Source of the DNA: a virus
DNA length: 44,696 nt
Reading direction: 5' to 3' (one strand)
Virus record (IMG/VR): IMGVR_UViG_3300008111_000127
Span: 1 to 44,696 of that record
The notes below the pieces were generated by a model, which had not been told where the DNA came from, made no database searches, and saw only the letters and a program-made list of their open reading frames with translations. The translations under genes and the position numbers were made by a program. Shown here in pieces: positions 39,631 to 44,696 of the stretch. Each line of letters opens with the position of its first letter. Within the stretch, counting starts at the first letter, position 1.

Positions 39631-40491
39631 ATGACTATTGCATCTGTTCCTCATTTACTATCTTCAGAATTAATTCATCACATTACAACCAATCAAGAGA
39701 ATTTAAATTTACAAACTCTTTTTGGATCAAGTAAGTATTCAGCAGGTATTAATAAAAGAGTTGTCATTGCTAGTGGAGTTACTATTGGAGCCACGAGCAC
39801 AGGAAATTATGCTTTAAACATTCCGTCAGGATTTGGTGGAAGAATACTTTTGGTAAATGAGGGTTCTATTCTTGGTGCTGGTGGTGCCGCAAATAGTGGA
39901 ACTGGTGGAAATGCTATTAATGCTGGTGCCTCTAATATTTTCATTGATAATCGTGGCACTATTTCCTCTGGTGGTGGAGGAGGAGGAGTTGGTGGCACTG
40001 GTGGTGGAGGATATTATCAATCATCTGGAGAATCATATTGGGCAAATACTGTTTGTAGCGGAAACAGTATGCCTTGTTATCAATTAAATCCACCACACCC
40101 TTGTAACTGTCAAGATGAATGTAGAAGAATAAGAGCTTGTGGTGATGGTAGAAACTATACATTATGGGAAAAAGTATGTAAATATTGCTATACAAATACT
40201 TACTATACCTCAGGTGGTTCTGGTGGTAATGGTGGAAGAGGTGAAGGTTATGATGGTGCTGCTGCATCTGGTTCTTCTGGAAGTGCAGGTGGCACAAATG
40301 CTGGTGCTGGTGGAACAGGTGGAACTGGTGGTTCTTACGGAAACAGTGGTAATACTGGTAACACCGGTGCAAACGGCAACAATGGGTCTGGTGCCGCAGG
40401 AACTGCTGGTGGTTTAGCAGGATTTTATATCGTTAACAATGGAAATGTTACTTGGGTTGCAAATGGCACAAGAAATGGTAGAATAGGATAA
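39631..40491 (+). CDS. Glycine-rich adhesin (gp38-like) with cysteine-rich insert
   Basis: The 286-residue product has glycine-rich stretches (near 75-132 and 193-265) like those of T-even gp38 adhesins, whose glycine-rich motifs form a polyglycine sandwich tip. Between them lies a segment with eight cysteines from residue 142 to 186 (CSGNSMPC, HPCNCQDEC, RRIRAC, VCKYC), which could form disulfides or bind metal. The N-terminal part is beta-rich (INKRVVIASGVTIGATSTGN). It probably binds the host receptor at the tip of an adjacent fibre. The start is three bases after the fibre stop. Confidence 0.65.
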   Translation: MTIASVPHLLSSELIHHITTNQENLNLQTLFGSSKYSAGINKRVVIASGVTIGATSTGNYALNIPSGFGGRILLVNEGSILGAGGAANSGTGGNAINAGASNIFIDNRGTISSGGGGGGVGGTGGGGYYQSSGESYWANTVCSGNSMPCYQLNPPHPCNCQDECRRIRACGDGRNYTLWEKVCKYCYTNTYYTSGGSGGNGGRGEGYDGAAASGSSGSAGGTNAGAGGTGGTGGSYGNSGNTGNTGANGNNGSGAAGTAGGLAGFYIVNNGNVTWVANGTRNGRIG

Positions 40492-40494
40492 ATA
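40487..40494 (+). promoter_or_regulatory. Late promoter motif GATAAATA
   Basis: It overlaps the adhesin stop and lies 23 bases before the gene at 40517. Confidence 0.6.
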
Positions 40495-40516
40495 CTTGTA
40501 AATTTATTGATACATA

Positions 40517-41071
40517 ATGAAGTATATAATCAAAGAAGTTCTTCCTGGTCAAATCAGGGTTGAGTTTGAAGATAATTCGTGGGCAATCGTGCCTATTGGA
40601 GAAAATTTTTCTCTAGAAGATGTTGATGACGCAGTATCTTATTATGATCCAGAATTTATACCAGACCCACAAACTTTGATTAATTCGAATGTTTCTGTAG
40701 ATTTAGAAAGGCAATCTACTAGAAAGGAAAATTCTGTATTGCCAAATACAATTTTTGAAAAATCTATTCAAACTCAAGCATCAACTAGTGATAATGTTCC
40801 AGATGTAGATTTAACACCAATTACAACTGAATTATATGGCGGTTTACCACTACCAAATTTTCACAAAGACCAAATTATCATATCATATGTAATGGCAGAT
40901 TACTTTATCAAGAAAAATGATGATTATAGATTGAAAGAAGAGTTGGATAAGAAAATTGAGGAATATGTCGTAACAAATAGTATTACTGTTGAAGATGCAA
41001 TAGAAAGTTTAATTTTTGAAAATGATGATTTAATCGTAGAACTTGCAGAGGAGCAATTGAAAAATGAATGA
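40517..41071 (+). CDS. Unknown acidic cyanophage protein
   Basis: The 184-residue product starts MKYIIKEVLPGQIRVEFEDN with a small beta domain (SWAIVPIGENFSLEDVDDAV). The middle is a low-complexity linker (residues 65-105), and the C-terminal half is acidic and helical (DYRLKEELDKKIEEYV). There is no catalytic motif. It has a late promoter motif and is set among fibre genes, so it may assist fibre assembly. Its end overlaps the next small gene by eight bases. Confidence 0.55.
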   Translation: MKYIIKEVLPGQIRVEFEDNSWAIVPIGENFSLEDVDDAVSYYDPEFIPDPQTLINSNVSVDLERQSTRKENSVLPNTIFEKSIQTQASTSDNVPDVDLTPITTELYGGLPLPNFHKDQIIISYVMADYFIKKNDDYRLKEELDKKIEEYVVTNSITVEDAIESLIFENDDLIVELAEEQLKNE

Positions 41072-41219
41072 AAAAATTCAGTTAGCTGTTGATAGAATGA
41101 AACTTTGCTTACAGTGCGAACATTTCTTCAAACCAACTAGACAGTGTAAGAAGTGTGGGTGTTTTATGCCGATTAAGGTAAGACTTAGCAATTCTTCGTG
41201 TCCTGTTGGGAAATGGTAG
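41064..41219 (+). CDS. Small zinc-ribbon-like protein
   Basis: The 51-residue product has CLQCEHFF (residues 15-22), CKKCGCFMP (28-36) and a final CPVGKW, a C-x2-C...C-x2-C-x-C layout expected to bind zinc. I recall very similar peptides in other marine T4-like phages. It starts inside the end of the preceding gene (overlap eight bases). Its function is unknown. Confidence 0.65.
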   Translation: MNEKIQLAVDRMKLCLQCEHFFKPTRQCKKCGCFMPIKVRLSNSSCPVGKW

Positions 41220-41318
41220 TTTATTGTTGATGATAAAAATCTTAATTAATATTAACTAAAGTGATTGGTTGGCAAAAAAGTTACAGATTTAATGTTGCAT
41301 TTCTAATTACATGCTAAG

Positions 41319-41326
41319 AATAAATA
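41319..41326 (+). promoter_or_regulatory. Late promoter motif AATAAATA
   Basis: It lies 18 bases before the collagen fibre start at 41344, in the 124-base gap after the zinc-ribbon gene. The rest of that gap is AT-rich with no clear feature. Confidence 0.6.
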
Positions 41327-41343
41327 TCTAAAAACCGTAGATA

Positions 41344-42117
41344 ATGGCTGCATTAAATTTTCCTGCTAGTCCTACTTTAAATGATGAGTATAACGCTAAT
41401 GGTGCTACTTGGCGTTGGAATGGAACTGCTTGGGTAAGACTTGGTGATCCTGGAGCACAAGGTGCTCAAGGTTCCACAGGTGCTACTGGTGCTCAAGGTG
41501 CTCAAGGGACCGCTGGTGCTCAAGGTGCTGTAGGGGCTCAAGGTGCTCAAGGTTCCACAGGTGCTACTGGTGCTCAAGGTTCCACAGGTGCTACTGGCGC
41601 ACAAGGTTCAGTAGGAGCACAAGGAACCGCTGGTGCTCAAGGTGCTACTGGTGCTACTGGTGCTCAGGGTGCTGTAGGTGCTACTGGTGCTCAGGGTGCT
41701 GCAGGTGCATCAGGATCTCAAGGTACTATAGGTGCTCAAGGTGCTACTGGTGCTCAGGGTGCTGTAGGTGCTACTGGTGCTCAAGGTGCTCAAGGTGTAC
41801 AGGGTTCACCTGGAACTCTAACTCTTAATGAAAAGTCTTCAAATTATACATTAGTAGCATCAGATAATAGTAAAATTATTTCAATTACTGCAGCAATTAG
41901 TATCACCGTTCCATCTGGAGTATTTTCTGCTGGAGATACTGTAACCATAGTAAATAACACAAATGCAACCAGATCAATAGTTCAAGGATCTGGTGTTACT
42001 ATGTACACTGCAGGAACTTCTACTACAGGAAATAAATCTTTAATTCAAAGAGGAATTGCTACGGTAATTTGCGTATCTTCCGATACTTTTTTCATTAGTG
42101 GAGCTGGTCTTGTATAA
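41344..42117 (+). CDS. Collagen-like tail fibre (short)
   Basis: The 257-residue product has the shared N-terminal module ([28 protein letters not shown]), Gly-X-Y repeats (36-157) and a C-terminal domain (158-257) ending in [19 protein letters not shown]. The C-terminal domain is a close relative of that in the gene at 38059 (shared SSxYxLVAxD, TAGTSTTGN and QRGxATVxC patterns). It ends inside the next gene's start. It is probably a small fibre or decorating appendage. Confidence 0.8.
   Translation: MAALNFPASPTLNDEYNANGATWRWNGTAWVRLGDPGAQGAQGSTGATGAQGAQGTAGAQGAVGAQGAQGSTGATGAQGSTGATGAQGSVGAQGTAGAQGATGATGAQGAVGATGAQGAAGASGSQGTIGAQGATGAQGAVGATGAQGAQGVQGSPGTLTLNEKSSNYTLVASDNSKIISITAAISITVPSGVFSAGDTVTIVNNTNATRSIVQGSGVTMYTAGTSTTGNKSLIQRGIATVICVSSDTFFISGAGLV
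41450..41815 (+). repeat. Collagen-like repeat tract (fibre 4)
   Basis: Gly-X-Y triplets such as [12 protein letters not shown] and GTA, using the shared DNA words. Confidence 0.9.
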
Positions 42118-44180
42118 TGGGTCATCCACAACAATATACAATATTTAATACTCAACTGAATGATCTTCCGTCGTTGGAGAATTGTATTTATTATTATAAT
42201 ATTAGTAGTGTGTATGGGATATATAACAGACCTAATGGAAATATTTTACAAAGTCTTGCACCTGGACATCCCTTTGCTGTAAATGCAGGATCTAGTAATC
42301 GTAATGGTTCTAGGTTTGGTCAAACTGAAACTCCATATAATTATTATCCAACTTTATCCAGTAATTCTAATGGAGAATATTTGGATATGTCTGTGAATAA
42401 TAATTGGAATCCTGATACTTCTGGAGTTCTTGCTGGTTTTGTTGGTCCAGCAATTGGCGCTAAAAACCAAATGAATTGGCCAAATAGTAGTATGACATTT
42501 ACATTTTGGGTTACTTATGAACACAATAATATTGCAAAACAAGCTTTAATGGGAGTAGATACAATTCCAAGTTCTGGTCAAAGATATGTTGGATTTTATT
42601 TTGTTTCTGGAAAACTTGTATACACTAGTTATGATTATACAGCAGGATGGCAAGAAGAACATACATTTGACTATACTTTTTCAACTTCAGTTCTGTATAA
42701 TATAACTATAACATTCAATTCTTCTGGTGTAATTAGTTTATATGTGAATGGAACCTTTGAAGATAATTATACTGAGACTGAATCTGTCAATACTCCAGTA
42801 GGATCTAGAACTGGATATGGTGTAAGTGCTGATGTTTATGGTGATGGTGCCTTTAGTGGAAAATACTATAAATCGGCAGCGTGGGCAACACTTTTAAATT
42901 CTACTCAAATTACAGAAGTTTATGATGCTGGACCTGGAGTTAATCCAGATTCTTCGTATTGGATAAGTAGTGTTGGTTATAGTAGTCTTGAGAGAGGTAC
43001 TGCTGGTGTATATTATGATGGACATTACTATGGTTTTGGTGATACAAATAGGGGAAGTGGTGGACATGATGATTGGTTTATCTATAAAATAAATGAATAT
43101 GGTGCGATTGTTTGGCAAAAATATATTGGTGCTGGTAATTATGAATATGGTCTTGGAATAGATATTGATTCTAGTGGTAATATTTACATCTTTGGTGCTC
43201 AGTCATCGGAATTATACAAACCGTTCTGGACAATGCAATTAAGCTCTTCGACTGGAGCAATTCAATGGCAAAGACAAATTACAACAGGATATGCTAATAA
43301 TGTAGCTTATGATTTAAGATGTGATTCAAGTGGAAATGTTTATTGGACTGGATACGTCAATTCTCCAGCAACTGCCGGTAATGAACAAATGTATCTTGTA
43401 AAATATAATTCTTCAGGAACTTTACAGTGGACTAAAACATCAGGTACTGGTTACTCTGGAATGGTTGTTTTTGTAGATAGAACAACTGATGATGTTTATG
43501 TTGGATTTGGTAATAATGTTTCTCATTTCAATTCATCGGGAACTCTTCAAAAGACGGTACAGTTTTCTACAATACTTTCCAATAGTGGAATTAGAGGATT
43601 ATGTGTTGATAGTAGTGGAAATATATTTGTGGGTGCTATTGATAGTAATAATGATGGATATGTATTGAAAACAAATTCTTCTGGCGTAATTCAATGGCAG
43701 ATTAAGCATAGCTCTGAAAGTAGAATCTATGCTACAGCAATGACTTTGGATGATGATGGCAATCTTTACGTTGGAGGATCTCTTCTACAAACAAGTCCAT
43801 CAGTTGTTCTCAGGTCTTTTCTTTTTAAATATAACCAATCCAATGGAAACATTTCTTGGAAGAGATCTATATCCCATTCAACTAATTTTGTACAAAGTAA
43901 TTCTCACCATCTTTATGTTGTTAGAAATAGTATTTACTTTGTTGGTATGAATCAGTCTACTGCTGGAAATTGGGATCATATGGTAGCAAAACTTCCAATA
44001 GATGGTTCTTTTACTGGAACGTATGGTGGATTTACGTTAGCATCTTATACAACAACTGATTCTACTCCAACTATTACATCTTCAACACCAAGTCTATCCT
44101 TTGGAACACTTGGATCATCAAGCACATCATCACTTTCAATATCAGATGCTTCTGCTACTCAAATTATTCGGTACTTATAA
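42117..44180 (+). CDS. Large adhesin with LamG-like and beta-propeller domains
   Basis: The 687-residue product has an N-terminal region, then a LamG or concanavalin-like domain (residues about 115-255, with MTFTFWVTYEHNN, ITITFNSSGVISLYVNG) that would bind sugars. From about 295 to 640 it has repeats with D-S-S-G-N-I/V-Y/F motifs (DIDSSGNIYIFG, DSSGNVYWTG, DSSGNIFVGA), typical of beta-propeller blades. A Ser/Thr-rich tail follows. It starts at the stop of the preceding fibre and is probably a receptor-binding tip or side fibre. Confidence 0.65.
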   Translation: MGHPQQYTIFNTQLNDLPSLENCIYYYNISSVYGIYNRPNGNILQSLAPGHPFAVNAGSSNRNGSRFGQTETPYNYYPTLSSNSNGEYLDMSVNNNWNPDTSGVLAGFVGPAIGAKNQMNWPNSSMTFTFWVTYEHNNIAKQALMGVDTIPSSGQRYVGFYFVSGKLVYTSYDYTAGWQEEHTFDYTFSTSVLYNITITFNSSGVISLYVNGTFEDNYTETESVNTPVGSRTGYGVSADVYGDGAFSGKYYKSAAWATLLNSTQITEVYDAGPGVNPDSSYWISSVGYSSLERGTAGVYYDGHYYGFGDTNRGSGGHDDWFIYKINEYGAIVWQKYIGAGNYEYGLGIDIDSSGNIYIFGAQSSELYKPFWTMQLSSSTGAIQWQRQITTGYANNVAYDLRCDSSGNVYWTGYVNSPATAGNEQMYLVKYNSSGTLQWTKTSGTGYSGMVVFVDRTTDDVYVGFGNNVSHFNSSGTLQKTVQFSTILSNSGIRGLCVDSSGNIFVGAIDSNNDGYVLKTNSSGVIQWQIKHSSESRIYATAMTLDDDGNLYVGGSLLQTSPSVVLRSFLFKYNQSNGNISWKRSISHSTNFVQSNSHHLYVVRNSIYFVGMNQSTAGNWDHMVAKLPIDGSFTGTYGGFTLASYTTTDSTPTITSSTPSLSFGTLGSSSTSSLSISDASATQIIRYL

Positions 44181-44185
44181 TCTAG

Positions 44186-44193
44186 AATAAATA
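44186..44193 (+). promoter_or_regulatory. Late promoter motif AATAAATA
   Basis: It lies 20 bases before the collagen fibre start at 44213. Confidence 0.6.
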
Positions 44194-44212
44194 ATCAAAA
44201 AGTTTGTAATAA

Positions 44213-44696
44213 ATGGCGCTAGATTTTCCATCCAGCCCTAGTTTAAACGATTATTATGTCGCCAATGGGCGTAGGTGGCAATGGAATGGGACTGCCTGGC
44301 AACGAATACCAGACCCTGGAGCACAAGGTGTTCAAGGTTCCACAGGTACTACTGGTGCTCAAGGTGCTCAAGGTGCCACTGGATCTGGTGCTCAAGGAAC
44401 CGCTGGTGCTCAAGGAACCGCTGGTGCTCAAGGATCTACAGGTGCTCAAGGTGCCACTGGATCTGGTGCTCAAGGATCTACAGGTGCTCAAGGTGCTACT
44501 GGTGCTCAAGGAACTCAAGGTAGTATAGGTTCAACAGGTGCTCAAGGTTCTACTGGAGCAACTGGAGCACAGGGTGCAACAGGTTCTACTGGAGCACAAG
44601 GAAGTACAGGAGCAACAGGTGCACAGGGTGCAACAGGTTCTACAGGTGCTCAAGGTGCTCAAGGTTCCACAGGTGCTACTGGTGCTCAAGGAGCAC
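44213..44696 (+). CDS. Collagen-like tail fibre (3' partial)
   Basis: The first 161 codons are visible. It has the shared N-terminal module ([28 protein letters not shown]), then Gly-X-Y repeats with GAQ, GAT, GST and GSI triplets. The gene runs off the window end inside the repeats, so the C-terminal domain and length are unknown. It could match the fibre cut at the window start only if those ends were joined, which cannot be judged here. Confidence 0.8.
   Translation, partial: MALDFPSSPSLNDYYVANGRRWQWNGTAWQRIPDPGAQGVQGSTGTTGAQGAQGATGSGAQGTAGAQGTAGAQGSTGAQGATGSGAQGSTGAQGATGAQGTQGSIGSTGAQGSTGATGAQGATGSTGAQGSTGATGAQGATGSTGAQGAQGSTGATGAQGA
44310..44696 (+). repeat. Collagen-like repeat tract (fibre 5)
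   Basis: Gly-X-Y repeats to the window end, including a GATGSGAQG phase change also seen in fibre 1, unlike fibres 2-4. Confidence 0.85.

Noticed and set aside
39959-40372. Minus-strand His/Leu-rich ORF opposite the adhesin
   Set aside because: It results from the antisense of glycine-rich codons and has no start signal.
1-44696. tRNA genes, CRISPR arrays, integrase or att sites
   Set aside because: None was recognised by eye. The repeats here are coding repeats with no spacer pattern.

Overview
This window looks like part of the genome of a marine T4-like cyanomyovirus, a phage of Synechococcus or Prochlorococcus. The evidence is a run of T4 core genes (gp33, gp59, gp32, gp53, gp48, gp4, gp54, gp26/51, gp27 and gp5 homologues), a cyanophage-type small-gene cluster (ThyX, PhoH, PD-(D/E)XK exonuclease, glutaredoxin, DUF4278-like and DUF1825-like proteins), T4-style late promoter motifs (variants of TATAAATA such as CTAAATAC and GATAAATA), and several collagen-like (Gly-X-Y) tail fibre genes. 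No photosynthesis genes, tRNAs or CRISPR arrays were seen.

Layout. (1) 1-8779: a fibre gene cut by the window start, with collagen repeats, a 17-residue repeat domain and a C-terminal S74-type chaperone. It is followed by an AT-rich block with two glycosyltransferases (one fused to a methyltransferase), a GT9-like enzyme and a sulfotransferase, then a collar-type collagen fibre, a tail-fibre assembly chaperone-like gene and small genes. (2) 8811-13017: a second sugar cassette with a GT2-methyltransferase fusion, UDP-galactopyranose mutase, another glycosyltransferase, a 2OG-Fe(II)-oxygenase-like protein and glutaredoxin. (3) 13018-16756: a structured RNA-like leader, then about a dozen very small genes, several overlapping by 1-4 bases, ending in thyX. 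(4) 16800-22364: HNH endonuclease, PhoH, exonuclease, gp33, a probable virion M15-like protein inserted between gp33 and gp59, gp59, a DUF1825-like gene, gp32 and a truncated Mom/GNAT-like gene. (5) 22203-24833 (minus strand): gp53, gp48, an unknown gene and gp4. (6) 24875-37383: gp54-like, gp26/gp51-like chaperones, two tape-measure or hub proteins (one with a SleB-like hydrolase), gp27-like, gp5-like, a separate spike-like protein and a 1304-residue beta-helix protein. (7) 37393-44696: fibre and adhesin genes, including two more collagen-like fibres, a glycine-rich gp38-like adhesin, a LamG/beta-propeller adhesin and the start of another collagen fibre cut by the window end.

How the parts fit: host-type sigma-70 promoters (TTGACA/TATAAT-like with 17-18 base spacing) lie before sugar genes, small genes and gp32. 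Late motifs lie before fibre, baseplate and some other genes. The most notable signal is a textbook -1 ribosomal frameshift cassette (T TTT TTC, 6-base spacer, 10-bp stem) joining the gp26-like gene to a 60-codon ORF just before the tape-measure region, the same arrangement as lambda G/GT. Two other genes (the HNH endonuclease at 16800 and the 68-codon gene at 14454) have a promoter motif in the loop of a hairpin. This resembles the T4 early-repressed, late-translated leader logic.

All functional names come from reading the sequence and from recalled family features. No database search was run.
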